From: Deltaproteobacteria bacterium
Lineage (GTDB): Bacteria > Desulfobacterota > Deferrimicrobia > Deferrimicrobiales > Deferrimicrobiaceae
Assembly: GCA_021815305.1 (NCBI GenBank)
Contig: JAKAHC010000003.1
Span: 62,001 to 126,000, forward strand
Reading direction: 5' to 3'
DNA length: 64,000 nt
Made by a program: the position numbers and the translations under genes. The stretch's first letter is position 1. Each line of letters opens with the position of its first letter. The notes under the pieces are model-generated. The model made no database searches and was not told the origin of the DNA. It worked only from the letters and a program-made list of their open reading frames with translations. Shown here piece by piece: positions 10,141 through 20,496 of the stretch.

Positions 10141-11319
10141 ATGACGAAAGCGTACATCATCTCTTCGGTGCGCACCGCGGTGGGCAGGGCGTACCGCGGC
10201 AGTCTCAAGGACACCCGGCCCGACGATCTGGGCGCGGAGGCGATCCGCGGGGCGCTCTCCCGCGTTCCGAACCTCGACCCGGGGCGCATCGACGACGTGA
10301 TCTTCGGCTGCGCGATGCCGGAGGGGGAGCAGGGGATGAACGTCGCCCGCATCTGCGCCCTCAAGGCCGGGCTGCCCGACGGCGTTCCGGCGATGACGGT
10401 CAACCGGTTCTGCTCCTCCGGCCTGCAGTCGATCGCGATGGCGGCCGAGCGGATCCTCGCGGGGTTCGCCGACGTGGTCGTCGCGGGCGGCACCGAGTCG
10501 ATGACGATGGTCCCCATGGGGGGGAACAAGCCGTCCTTCAACCCGGATCTCATCGATATGCGCCCGGAGGTCTTCCTGCCGATGGGGCTGACGGCGGAGG
10601 AGGTCGCCCGCCGGTTCCAGGTGACGAGGGAGGACCAGGACCAGTTCGCCTACCACAGCCATCGGAAGGCGCTGGAGGCGATCCGGGGAGGGAGGTTCCG
10701 GGAGGAGATCGTCCCCGTTCCGACGGTAGTGTTCCGGCAGGTGGACGGCGGCAGGCCCGAGCGCAAGGAGATCGTCTTCGACACGGACGAGGGACCGCGG
10801 GCCGACACCACGGTCGAGGCGCTTTCCAGGCTCAAGCCCGCCTTCGACGCCCGGGGGACGGTGACCGCGGGGAACGCTTCCCAGATGAGCGACGGAGCGG
10901 CCGCGTCGATCGTCGTGTCCGGGAAGGCGCTCAAGGATCTCGCCGTCGAGCCGATGGCGAGGTTCCTCGGTTTTGCCGTGGCGGGCGTAGCCCCCGAGGT
11001 GATGGGGATCGGGCCCATCGAGGCCGTGCCGAAGCTTTTGAAACGGCTTCGCATCAAGCTCACCCGCGTCGATCTCGTCGAACTCAACGAGGCGTTCGCC
11101 GCGCAGTCCCTTCCCGTCATCCGCGAACTGTCGCTGGATCCCGACAAGGTCAACGTCAACGGCGGCGCGATCGCCTTGGGCCATCCGCTGGGATGCACGG
11201 GGGCCAAGCTCACCGCTTCGCTCCTTCACGAGATGAAGCGGAGAAACGCGGCCCTGGGCCTGGTCACCATGTGCATCGGCGGCGGGATGGGCGCGGCGGG
11301 GCTGTTCGAGCGCGCCTGA
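10141..11319 (+). CDS. Acetyl-CoA acyltransferase (thiolase)
   Basis: 392 residues, the normal thiolase length. Catalytic elements are present: the nucleophile in [11 protein letters not shown] (about Cys89), the His in [15 protein letters not shown] and the second Cys in [22 protein letters not shown] is also conserved. An AGGAGGAAC ribosome-binding site precedes the ATG. It follows the FadN-like gene and should carry out the final thiolytic step of beta-oxidation on 3-ketoacyl-CoA. The family also includes biosynthetic acetyl-CoA acetyltransferases; the operon context favours degradation. Confidence 0.93.
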   Translation: MTKAYIISSVRTAVGRAYRGSLKDTRPDDLGAEAIRGALSRVPNLDPGRIDDVIFGCAMPEGEQGMNVARICALKAGLPDGVPAMTVNRFCSSGLQSIAMAAERILAGFADVVVAGGTESMTMVPMGGNKPSFNPDLIDMRPEVFLPMGLTAEEVARRFQVTREDQDQFAYHSHRKALEAIRGGRFREEIVPVPTVVFRQVDGGRPERKEIVFDTDEGPRADTTVEALSRLKPAFDARGTVTAGNASQMSDGAAASIVVSGKALKDLAVEPMARFLGFAVAGVAPEVMGIGPIEAVPKLLKRLRIKLTRVDLVELNEAFAAQSLPVIRELSLDPDKVNVNGGAIALGHPLGCTGAKLTASLLHEMKRRNAALGLVTMCIGGGMGAAGLFERA

Positions 11320-11603
11320 TCGGCACCCGTTCCGCAGGTTGTGTTGGAAAGGCCGGCGCGGACCCCCCCGCGTCGTTGTCCGCCCTGTGCGTGAAGAGTG
11401 GAGGCGTACCGTGGTGAAGCGCCTGCACGACCTTTGGATCCCCCTTCCCCGATCCACCCGCAGCCACCGCTCGGCTCCGTCATCCGCAATACCACGGACG
11501 CGATTTTCTTGCCGAACGAGGAAATCCGGAGGTAACAGGAACGTTTCCCGATTAGATCCCGCCGGGTGCGGGAGGTCGGGGCATCGGGAGCGGAAAAAAA
11601 ACG
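11320..11603. other. Intergenic stretch, no gene seen
   Basis: Between the thiolase and the metY promoter no open frame has a ribosome-binding site with a start codon. A GGAGGTAAC at about 11529 is not followed by a usable start. A short CCCGC/GCGGG hairpin near 11560 lacks a T-run. I looked for SAM- or SAH-type riboswitch features because metY follows and recognised none. Confidence 0.5.
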
Positions 11604-11630
11604 TTGACACCTTTTGTTTCTCCGCATAAT
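11604..11630 (+). promoter_or_regulatory. Promoter of the metY-like gene
   Basis: TTGACA (11604-11609) and CATAAT (11625-11630) are separated by 15 bases. Further AT-rich hexamers (TATAAA at 11632, TATAAT at 11641) follow, so the exact -10 is uncertain. The whole segment is far more AT-rich than its surroundings and lies about 60 bases before the start codon. Confidence 0.55.
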
Positions 11631-11650
11631 CTATAAACTCTATAATTTAA

Positions 11651-12991
<1,341 letters not shown>

Positions 12992-13017
12992 AAAACAGGC
13001 GTTCCTCGAAAGATCCG

Positions 13018-13052
13018 GGCAGCCCGTGGCCTTGCCGTCGCGGGCTGTTTTC
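13018..13052 (+). terminator. Rho-independent terminator after metY
   Basis: CAGCCCG (13020-13026) pairs with CGGGCTG (13041-13047) around a 14-base loop and is followed by TTTTC. It lies 28 bases after the metY stop and just before the promoter of the next gene. Confidence 0.65.
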
Positions 13053-13063
13053 GGGTTTCGTAC

Positions 13064-13092
13064 TTGACATTAACGTTAAGAAGAAGTATGCA
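13064..13092 (+). promoter_or_regulatory. Acyl-CoA dehydrogenase promoter with a palindrome in the spacer
   Basis: TTGACA (13064-13069) and TATGCA (13087-13092) are spaced by 17 bases. The spacer starts with the perfect 10-bp palindrome TTAACGTTAA (13070-13079). Regulators of the MerR family bind between the -35 and -10, and a MerR gene lies downstream at 15678-16073 with a related TTTACGT-containing site at its own promoter. Regulation by that protein is inferred. Confidence 0.6.
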
Positions 13093-13142
13093 TGAGGAAG
13101 ACCTCCGGGTCGCCGGGGGAGAACGCATGCAGAGGTGAGGCC

Positions 13143-14921
13143 ATGATCTCGGACAAGATCCTGCAGGGCGCCGAATACCTGATCCGGGACGTCCCCTCGG
13201 GGGACGTGTTCACCCCGGAGGACTTCACGGAGGAGCAGCGCGCGCTGGGAGAAACCACGGAGCAGTTTCTCCGGAACGAGGTCCTTCCCCACGTGGAGAA
13301 GCTGGAAAACCACGACTTCATCCTGCTGGTCAAGCTGCTGCGGCGATTCGGCGAGCTGGGGCTCCTCATGATCGACGCCCCCGAAGAGTACGGGGGGCTC
13401 GAACTCGACAAGACGACCAGCCTCGTGGCCGCGGAGAAGGCCTCCCTCTACGGCGGATTCTCCACGGCGTACGCCGCCCACTCCGGGATCGGCACGCTGC
13501 CGCTGATCTATTACGGGACGAAGGAGCAGAAGGAGAAGTACCTGGGGAAGATCATCACGGGGGAGTGGCTCGCGGCCTACTGCCTCACCGAGCCCGATTC
13601 CGGAAGCGACGCGCTGGGCGCCCGCACTTCGGCGACCCTGACGCCGGACGGGAAATATTACCTGCTGAACGGCACGAAGCAGTTCATCACCAACGGCAGC
13701 TTCGCCGATCTCTACACCGTCTTCGCCAAGGTCGACCGGGAGCACTTCACCGCCTTCCTCGTGGAACGCACCTTCCCCGGCGTCAAGCCCGGGGCCGAAG
13801 AGAAGAAACTCGGGATCCGGGGATCCTCCACCACGCAGGTGATCCTCGAGGATGCGCGCGTCCCCGCGGAGAACGTCCTGGGCGAGATCGGGAAGGGGCA
13901 CAAGATCGCCTTCAACGTCCTGAACGTGGGACGGCTGAAGCTGGGCGCCTGCGTCGTGGGGGGCGGGAAATGCGCCCTTGCGGAGGGGGTGCGATACGCG
14001 AACCTGCGCAAGCAGTTCGGGGTCACGATCGGGACGTTCGGGGCCATCCGGGAAAAGATCGCCGACATGGTGGCGGCCCTGTTCGCCTCCGAGTCGGTGG
14101 CGTACCGCGTGGGGGGGATGGTCGACGCCCGGCTGGCCACCGTGCCCAAGGGGATTCCGGACTATTACGAGGCGTACCAGCACGGGATCGAGGAGTATTC
14201 CATCGAGTGCGCCGTCGCGAAGGTGTTCTGCAGCGACGTCCTTGCCCTGGTGGCGGACGAGGTGGTCCAGATCTTCGGCGGGTACGGATACACCCAGGAA
14301 TACCCGGCGGAGCGGTTCTACCGCGACGAACGGATCAACCGGATCTTCGAGGGGACCAACGAGATCAACCGGATGCTCATCCCGGGCACCCTGCTCCGCC
14401 GCGCCCTGAAGGGAGAGCTCCCGCTGCAGGAGGAAGTGATGGCGGCGGTCGGCCGCCTCTCCGCCGCCCGGGGGGAACCGTCTTCCGCCCCCTTCGGCGC
14501 GGAAAAGGCGCTGCTGCGCAACCTCAAGGACGCCTTCCTGGTCCTTGCCGGCGCGGCCGTGCAGCGGTTCGGCGCGAAGGTGAGGGACGAGCAGGAAACC
14601 CTGATCGCGCTGGCGGACGTCGCGATCGGCGTGTTCTCTCTCGAGAGCGCCGTGCTGCGGGCGGAGAAGATCGCCGCATCGGGGAACGCGGGGCAGGCGG
14701 GCCTCGCGGAGGCGGCCGCCGGGGTATTCGCCTTCCAGGCGGCGGAAGGGGCCGTCACCGCGGCGCGCAGGGCGGCCTTCTACATCGGCGAGGGTCCCAC
14801 CCTGCAGATGCTCCTCTCCGGCATCCGCCGGGCGGGCCGCTACGACGCGTCGGGGCTCCTCGACGCCAAGCGCAAGCTCGCCGCCGCGACGCTCGAAAAG
14901 GAGCGGTACCCGATCGGATAG
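13143..14921 (+). CDS. Acyl-CoA dehydrogenase with C-terminal extension (VLCAD/ACAD9-like)
   Basis: 592 residues, about 200 longer than simple acyl-CoA dehydrogenases; the extra C-terminal domain is like that of VLCAD/ACAD9-type enzymes. Visible landmarks are YCLTEPDSGSDALGARTSA (FAD and substrate binding), GTKQFITNGSFADLYTVFA, and the active-site region QIFGGYGYTQEYPAERF...INRIFEGTNEINR, with the catalytic Glu in FEG. ATG 13143 is used because the mapped promoter ends at 13092 and AGGTGAGG lies just before it. The enzyme would carry out the first, FAD-dependent step of acyl-CoA oxidation, passing electrons to ETF. The MerR-type site at its promoter suggests induction by acyl-CoA or branched-chain substrates. 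Confidence 0.93.
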   Translation: MISDKILQGAEYLIRDVPSGDVFTPEDFTEEQRALGETTEQFLRNEVLPHVEKLENHDFILLVKLLRRFGELGLLMIDAPEEYGGLELDKTTSLVAAEKASLYGGFSTAYAAHSGIGTLPLIYYGTKEQKEKYLGKIITGEWLAAYCLTEPDSGSDALGARTSATLTPDGKYYLLNGTKQFITNGSFADLYTVFAKVDREHFTAFLVERTFPGVKPGAEEKKLGIRGSSTTQVILEDARVPAENVLGEIGKGHKIAFNVLNVGRLKLGACVVGGGKCALAEGVRYANLRKQFGVTIGTFGAIREKIADMVAALFASESVAYRVGGMVDARLATVPKGIPDYYEAYQHGIEEYSIECAVAKVFCSDVLALVADEVVQIFGGYGYTQEYPAERFYRDERINRIFEGTNEINRMLIPGTLLRRALKGELPLQEEVMAAVGRLSAARGEPSSAPFGAEKALLRNLKDAFLVLAGAAVQRFGAKVRDEQETLIALADVAIGVFSLESAVLRAEKIAASGNAGQAGLAEAAAGVFAFQAAEGAVTAARRAAFYIGEGPTLQMLLSGIRRAGRYDASGLLDAKRKLAAATLEKERYPIG

Positions 14922-15091
14922 GCGCGGAGCGCCGCCCGCTCCGGCGCCGCGCCCGTGCGGGTCGCTCCGCCTCCGGGCGGGCCCCCTCCGGCAGCCCCTT
15001 GCGCAAAACCGGCTTCGGGGGGACACTCTTCACTTGCCGGGGGAGGGAAGGGCTCCCCCCGCGCAAGACACTTCGGGACCGGAGGTGGGGG

Positions 15092-15646
15092 ATGCGGAAG
15101 ATCGCCGTCGCGCTGTCGTTCCTGCTGCTGTCGTCGAACGTCCACGCGCTGGAAGTCGCCGGGGTGAACGTGGCCCCGACGGTCACGGTCCACGGGAAAC
15201 CGCTCGTGCTCGACGGGGCCGGCGTCCGGAAGAAGTTCTTCTTCAAGGTGTACGTGGGCTCCCTCTACACGGAGCGGAAAGTTTCCTCCCCGGAACAGCT
15301 CCTGGCGGACCCGGGAGAGAAACTTGTCCGGATGCGGTTCGTCTACAGCAAGGTGGAGAAGGGAAAGATCGTCGATGCCTTCGCGGAGGGCCTGGCGAAC
15401 AATTCCCCCGGCGTTGCGGGCACGCCGGAAGCGAAGGCGTTCCTCTCCTGGTTCACCAGCGATTTCGTGGCGGGCGACACGGTGGACATCGCTTTCTCCC
15501 CCGACGGCACCGTTTCGGGGACTCAGAACGGAAAGGAGCTGGGCGCGATCCGTTCCCCGGCTCTTGCCCGCGCGGTGCTGCTGATCTGGTTCGGGAGCAG
15601 GCCGGCGGACGAGAATCTCAAGCGGGGAATGCTGGGGAAGGGCTGA
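15092..15646 (+). CDS. Exported chalcone-isomerase-like protein
   Basis: 184 residues. A signal peptide (MRKIAVALSFLLLSSNVHA) is followed by LEVAGVNVAPTVTVHGKPLVLDG and then GVRKKFFFKVYVGSLY. This pattern is typical of bacterial chalcone-isomerase-like (CHI-like) periplasmic proteins, whose fold resembles fatty-acid-binding proteins. A GGAGGTGGGG ribosome-binding site supports the start. The role of the bacterial family is not established; fatty-acid binding is one suggestion. Here it sits between an acyl-CoA dehydrogenase and its likely regulator, which fits that idea but does not prove it. Confidence 0.8.
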   Translation: MRKIAVALSFLLLSSNVHALEVAGVNVAPTVTVHGKPLVLDGAGVRKKFFFKVYVGSLYTERKVSSPEQLLADPGEKLVRMRFVYSKVEKGKIVDAFAEGLANNSPGVAGTPEAKAFLSWFTSDFVAGDTVDIAFSPDGTVSGTQNGKELGAIRSPALARAVLLIWFGSRPADENLKRGMLGKG

Positions 15647-15677
15647 GAGAGGGCGAGTCCGCGCGCCCCTCCGGGGC

Positions 15678-16073
15678 CTACCGGGAGATCCGGTAGATGT
15701 CGGCGATCTTCTTCCGGTACTCCGTGATGTCGCGCGCCAGGGACGACAGCTTTTCGATCTTCCGGTGGATCGCGTCCGTGTGGGAGTCGAGCAGTTCGAT
15801 GAGGCGGGGCATGATCCTGTCCGGCACCCTGTTTTCCCGGTAGATCTCCGCGAGTTCCTGCATCTGCTTCAGGGTCAGCCCCAGCTCCTTCACCTTCAGG
15901 ACGAACTTCAGCCTCCGGATGTCGTCCTTCGTGTAGTAACGGATCCCCCCCTCCGTCCGCTGGGGGGGATCGATCAGCCCCAGCTGTTCGTACAGGCGGA
16001 GGGTCCGGGTCGTCACTCCCAGGGACCGTGCGAGCTCACCGATCTGCTGGTGGTCTTCGAGGTTCAATCTCAT
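15678..16073 (-). CDS. MerR-family transcriptional regulator (LiuR-like)
   Basis: 131 residues. The winged HTH starts at once (QQIGELARSLGVTTRTLRLYE), continues with the typical GGIRYYTKDDIRRLKFVLKVKELGLTLKQM and ends in a coiled coil with no cysteine cluster. It is therefore unlikely to be a metal sensor and resembles the MerR regulators of acyl-CoA and branched-chain catabolism (LiuR type). A GAGG ribosome-binding site lies inside its own operator. It is tail-to-tail with the CHI-like gene and divergent from the sigma-54 activator. Autoregulation and control of the acyl-CoA dehydrogenase promoter are inferred from related sites at both. Confidence 0.85.
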   Translation of the reverse strand: MRLNLEDHQQIGELARSLGVTTRTLRLYEQLGLIDPPQRTEGGIRYYTKDDIRRLKFVLKVKELGLTLKQMQELAEIYRENRVPDRIMPRLIELLDSHTDAIHRKIEKLSSLARDITEYRKKIADIYRISR

Positions 16074-16075
16074 CC

Positions 16076-16091
16076 TTTACCTCGACGTAAA
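16076..16091. promoter_or_regulatory. MerR operator, TTTAC/GTAAA dyad
   Basis: Read in gene direction the site is TTTACGTCGAGGTAAA, with perfect 5-bp arms. It directly follows the -10 box and includes the ribosome-binding site, a position suited to autorepression. It shares the ACGT core with the palindrome in the acyl-CoA dehydrogenase promoter. Confidence 0.55.
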
Positions 16092-16119
16092 TGTTAAAGT
16101 ACCCTTCGGCGCCTGTCAA
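16091..16119 (-). promoter_or_regulatory. Promoter of the MerR gene
   Basis: On the minus strand a perfect TTGACA (16119-16114) is followed after 17 bases by TAACAT (16096-16091). It lies about 20 bases upstream of the MerR start and overlaps the 5' region of the divergent sigma-54 activator gene. Confidence 0.6.
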
Positions 16120-16159
16120 GGAGAGCGATGGGGACCGCCCCATCTGCTACACTGGCTGC

Positions 16160-17584
<1,425 letters not shown>

Positions 17585-17592
17585 CCGGTGAT

Positions 17593-17679
17593 GCAATATA
17601 TTGGTGCAATTGTTGGAACAGGGAGGTGCGCCCCCGGGGAACGGGTCTTTCCCCCGGCGGCAAGGATAGCAATAATTGC
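17593..17679. promoter_or_regulatory. Cluster of GCAAT/ATTGC palindromes, candidate activator sites
   Basis: Three related dyads lie here: GCAATATATTG (17593-17603), GCAATTGTTGG (17606-17616) and the perfect GCAATAATTGC (17669-17679). They stand about 50-135 bases upstream of the -24/-12 promoter, the usual distance for upstream activator sequences of sigma-54 activators. Assignment to the adjacent activator is inferred from position. Confidence 0.5.
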
Positions 17680-17726
17680 CTTTTCCGATCGCTTGGTTAC
17701 GATAAGAAAGCGCCGGGGTCCCTGTA

Positions 17727-17743
17727 TTGGCATCTCCTATGCT
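17727..17743 (+). promoter_or_regulatory. Sigma-54 (-24/-12) promoter
   Basis: TTGGCAT, six further bases and TGCTT give the diagnostic GG (17729-17730) and GC (17741-17742) separated by exactly ten bases. The consensus is TGGCAC-N5-TTGCW; here the -24 box is strong and the -12 is ATGCT. Transcription would start about 55-60 bases before the DUF2892 gene. Confidence 0.6.
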
Positions 17744-17811
17744 TGTCTCCTGAAACGTGAAGGGACGGGCAACATCCAACGGCAGTCGGCAAAAGGAAGG
17801 AGGACGGACCC

Positions 17812-18009
17812 ATGGCGATGAACACCGAGCGGTGGATCCGCGTGATCGCGGGCACATTCGTTCTTGCCAGCCTGGCGCTCGGCTGGTTCGTTTCCCCGTG
17901 GTTTTTCCTGTTCACGGCGTTTGTAGGGCTGAACCTGTTCCAGTCGGGGTGGACCAACTGGTGCCTGATGGAGACGTTCCTGAAGAAGTTGGGCGTTCCG
18001 GAACGATAG
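17812..18009 (+). CDS. Small DUF2892-type inner membrane protein
   Basis: 65 residues with two hydrophobic segments (about 9-26 and 28-46) and the family pattern MNTERWIRVIAGTFVLASLAL...NLFQSGWTNWCLMETFLKKLG. DUF2892 proteins are often found with rhodanese and sulfur- or metal-related genes; the biochemical role is unknown. AAGGAGGAC lies 7 bases before the ATG. It is the first gene after the -24/-12 promoter and probably leads an operon with the FmdB-like, DUF302 and cytochrome genes. Confidence 0.85.
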   Translation: MAMNTERWIRVIAGTFVLASLALGWFVSPWFFLFTAFVGLNLFQSGWTNWCLMETFLKKLGVPER

Positions 18010-18029
18010 ATCGACGGGGGAAAACCGCG

Positions 18030-18236
18030 ATGCCACTGTATGAGTACCGGTGCGACAAGTGCGGGCAGCAGTTCGAGTCGTACAGGAGGCTGTCCGACGA
18101 AAAGGAAGAGGAGATGTGCCCCGCGTGCGGCGGACGCGCGGTGAAAATGGGGATTTCCCTCTTCAGCGCAAAGGGGAACACGCCGTTTGGCGGCGGCTCC
18201 TCTTGCGGTGGCGGGCGGCGCTCCCCGTTCAGTTGA
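18030..18236 (+). CDS. FmdB-family zinc ribbon protein
   Basis: 68 residues. MPLYEYRCDKCGQQFE followed by MCPACGG is the FmdB/CxxC-CxxC zinc ribbon signature. The C-terminus is a Gly/Ser tail with one further Cys (FGGGSSCGGGRR). FmdB-like proteins were named after a putative regulator in methylotrophs, but the function of most members is unknown. It follows the DUF2892 gene by 20 bases. Confidence 0.88.
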   Translation: MPLYEYRCDKCGQQFESYRRLSDEKEEEMCPACGGRAVKMGISLFSAKGNTPFGGGSSCGGGRRSPFS

Positions 18237-18359
18237 ACCTGAAGCCTCGCCCGGCGGTCGCCGGGCGGAAAGCATGGGTCGGGGAGACATTCCGGATGAG
18301 GATGCCGGCAGCATGGTTTCCGGAGCGTTCCCCCGCCCGCCATCCGAGGAGGAACCTTG

Positions 18360-18443
18360 TTGGGTGAATGGCTTCCGCTGATCCTGTTCGGTGCGGTGTT
18401 CGTGGTGTTCCTGCTGCTGGGAGGCGGCCCGGGCGGCGGTTGA
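18360..18443 (+). CDS. Possible 27-residue single-span membrane peptide
   Basis: A TTG start with GAGGAGGA 6-7 bases upstream opens a frame reading as a Gly-Glu-Trp start, one hydrophobic segment LPLILFGAVFVVFLLLGG and a Gly-rich end. It lies on the operon strand between the FmdB-like and DUF302 genes in a gap that otherwise holds nothing. A second TTG at 18357 is adjacent. The evidence is the ribosome-binding site, the clean hydrophobic span and the operon position; no homology is claimed. Confidence 0.4.
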   Translation: MGEWLPLILFGAVFVVFLLLGGGPGGG

Positions 18444-18492
18444 GGCCCCCGGTGCTGACCGCCGGCCGGGCGCCGGAGAAGGAGGTAACGAA

Positions 18493-18876
18493 ATGCTCAT
18501 CACGATCCGGACGAAGAAATCCCTTGGAGAGGTCCGCCAGCGGTTCGAGGAGGCCGCCTCCGATCGAAAGTTCGGCGTCCTTGGATGCCACGACGTCGGG
18601 GAACGGCTCCGGGCGAAGGGGCTCGCGTTCGAGAGGAAACTCTACGTGTACGAGGTCTGCAATCCGGGGGCGGCGAAGAAGGTGCTCGACACGAACGTGA
18701 AGATCGGATCCGCTCTGCCCTGCCGCGTCACGATCTACACCGACGGCCAGGAAGTGGTTCTCGAGACGATCCGGCCCACGGTCGCACTGTCGATGTTTAA
18801 CGAGCCTTCGCTTGCGGGGACCGCGCAGGAGGTCGAGTCCGCGATCGAGGCGATCATGAAGGATGCCGCGAAGTAG
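18493..18876 (+). CDS. DUF302 domain protein
   Basis: 127 residues, almost entirely one DUF302 domain: KFGVLGCHDVGERLRAKGL, LYVYEVCNPGAAKKVLDTN, ALPCRVTIYTDGQEVVLET and an end AGTAQEVESAIEAIM. There is no signal peptide, so it is cytoplasmic. DUF302 proteins form a compact alpha/beta fold of unknown biochemical function and often accompany redox or sulfur genes. A strong GGAGGTAACGAA site precedes the ATG. Its 3' end overlaps the cytochrome gene by 14 bases. Confidence 0.88.
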   Translation: MLITIRTKKSLGEVRQRFEEAASDRKFGVLGCHDVGERLRAKGLAFERKLYVYEVCNPGAAKKVLDTNVKIGSALPCRVTIYTDGQEVVLETIRPTVALSMFNEPSLAGTAQEVESAIEAIMKDAAK

Positions 18877-19312
18877 ACGGCCTCCGGGGAAGCTTTTTCC
18901 CGCCGCATTCCTTGCCGCGGGCATGCTCTGCGCGTGCGCGGCGGGCCAGAGGGCGTTCCGGCACGAAGCGCACCTTTCCGCCGCGAAGGGGGCCTGCATC
19001 CCCTGCCATGGCGCGAACCCCGCGATGCCGAGGTTTGCCGCGCTCTCCGATTGCGAAGCGTGCCACCCCCGCGCCGGCGGCCCGGCGGAGGCCGGCCGCT
19101 ACCGTCCCGGCCCGCCGGTCCTCCCGGATTCCTACGAAGATGTCCTCTTTTCCCACGGGTCCCACGCGGGGGCGGGAATGACGTGCGCCGCATGCCACGG
19201 GGAGAAGGGGGCTCCCGTGTTCCCGACCATGTCCGACTGCACCGTGTGCCACAACCGGGAGGGAGGGCCCACCGCCTGCCGGTCCTGCCACAGGAAGTTC
19301 CCCGGCAACTGA
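18863..19312 (+). CDS. Five-haem cytochrome c family protein, probable lipoprotein
   Basis: 149 residues with five CxxCH haem motifs: CIPCH, CEACH, CAACH, CTVCH and CRSCH. Additional histidines (FRHEAHLS, LFSHGSHAG) could be distal ligands, as in c7-type cytochromes. The N-terminus LFPAAFLAAGMLCACAAG is an export signal with a cysteine that may be lipidated. It should therefore act in the periplasm as an electron carrier. The gene overlaps the end of DUF302 in another frame, showing tight coupling. Small multihaem cytochromes like this are typical of metal-reducing deltaproteobacteria. Confidence 0.87.
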   Translation: MPRSRRPPGKLFPAAFLAAGMLCACAAGQRAFRHEAHLSAAKGACIPCHGANPAMPRFAALSDCEACHPRAGGPAEAGRYRPGPPVLPDSYEDVLFSHGSHAGAGMTCAACHGEKGAPVFPTMSDCTVCHNREGGPTACRSCHRKFPGN

Positions 19313-19343
19313 TGCCGGGGGTCCTTCCCGCCGTGCGGCGCCC

Positions 19344-19904
19344 TCACCGCACGATGTTCAGGTTCGGCTTGATCAGTTCCAGGAACTCCATCCGCGTCGA
19401 CTCGCGCGTGCGGAAGACGCCGAGCATCGCCGAGGTGACCGCTTTGGAGTTCTGCTTCTCCACCCCGCGCATCATCATGCACAGGTGAAACGCCTCGACG
19501 ACCACCGCCACGCCGTGCGGCTGCAGGGTGTCCATCAGCGCGGTGGCGATCTCCTGCGTCAGCCGCTCCTGGACCTGGAGCCGCCGCGCGTACAGCTCCA
19601 CGACGCGGGCGATCTTGGAAAGCCCCACGATGTGCTTTCGCGGCATGTACGCGACATGGCACTTCCCGAAGAAAGGCAGCAGGTGGTGTTCGCAGAGGGA
19701 GAAGAGGTCGATGTCCTTGACGGTGACCATCTCGTCGTACTGCTCGTGGAAGATCGCGCCGCGGAGCACCTCGCGCGGATCCTGCCGGTACCCCTGCGTG
19801 AGGAACGAGATCGAATTCTCGAACCGCTCCGGGGTCTTCTTCAGACCTTCCCTGTCGGGGTCCTCGCCGATCTTGACGAGCAAGTCGCGGATAATATCCT
19901 GCAT
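19344..19904 (-). CDS. folE: GTP cyclohydrolase I
   Basis: 186 residues, full family length. Zinc-site motifs are visible: [20 protein letters not shown] and the later Cys in [12 protein letters not shown], with [12 protein letters not shown] between them. The enzyme converts GTP to 7,8-dihydroneopterin triphosphate, the first step of folate synthesis. It is divergent from the ferritin-like gene (38 bases between starts) and has no clear ribosome-binding site. No other folate genes are adjacent. Confidence 0.96.
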   Translation of the reverse strand: MQDIIRDLLVKIGEDPDREGLKKTPERFENSISFLTQGYRQDPREVLRGAIFHEQYDEMVTVKDIDLFSLCEHHLLPFFGKCHVAYMPRKHIVGLSKIARVVELYARRLQVQERLTQEIATALMDTLQPHGVAVVVEAFHLCMMMRGVEKQNSKAVTSAMLGVFRTRESTRMEFLELIKPNLNIVR

Positions 19905-19942
19905 AATGGAACCATCTTAAAGCAGGAGGAGGGCCACCCCAA

Positions 19943-20476
19943 ATGAAAAAAGGTCCGTCCGGCACCGCGGACGACCCCGTCATGAAGGGGTTGAGGGCGG
20001 CGCTTCGCAACGAGGTCGACGGCGCGGAGTTCTACCGCATGGCGGCCGGGAGCGCCAGGCGCGACGCCGTGCGCCAGATGTTCCGGTTCCTGCAGGGGGA
20101 GGAGGAGCGGCACCGCGAGGCGATCCTGCTGCACATGGAGCGGGCGGCCGCCGGGAAGACGTTCCGGATCGAGCGGGGGGTGGTGTCGCGGCGGGGGATC
20201 GCGAAGTTCCGCAGCCCCCTTCTGACCGATGATCTCGTCAAGGTCGGCCGGCAGGCGGAGGGGGAAGTCGCCGCGCTCTCCATCGGCATGACGCTGGAGA
20301 AGCGGGCGATTGCGCAGTTCGTCGCCCTCCGGAAGAAGGCCGCCGGGGACCCGAAGGCGGAGAAGGCGTTCTCCGACCTCATCACCTGGGAGCAGGATCA
20401 CCTGGATCTTCTCACGCGGCAATACGACCAGCTGCGGGAGATGTACTGGGGAGAGGCGCGCTTCTGGCCGTTCTGA
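19943..20476 (+). CDS. Ferritin-like (rubrerythrin-type) di-iron protein
   Basis: 177 residues, predicted four-helix bundle. Metal-ligand pairs fit a ferritin-like fold: NEVDGAEFYRMAA, QGEEERHREAI (ExxH), QAEGEVAALSIGMTLEKRAI and TWEQDHLDLL (ExxH). There is no rubredoxin domain, so it is not a full rubrerythrin. Proteins of this kind handle peroxide or iron, though the substrate here is unknown. It precedes the ECF sigma gene by 20 bases and may share its transcript. Confidence 0.85.
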   Translation: MKKGPSGTADDPVMKGLRAALRNEVDGAEFYRMAAGSARRDAVRQMFRFLQGEEERHREAILLHMERAAAGKTFRIERGVVSRRGIAKFRSPLLTDDLVKVGRQAEGEVAALSIGMTLEKRAIAQFVALRKKAAGDPKAEKAFSDLITWEQDHLDLLTRQYDQLREMYWGEARFWPF

Positions 20477-20496
20477 CCGGACGCGGCGGGCGACGG

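Noticed and set aside
7011-10553. Open frame of 1180 codons on the minus strand across hemW, the FadN-like gene and the thiolase
   Set aside because: The composition is Arg/Pro/His-rich shadow sequence with no domain, and it covers three well-supported genes.
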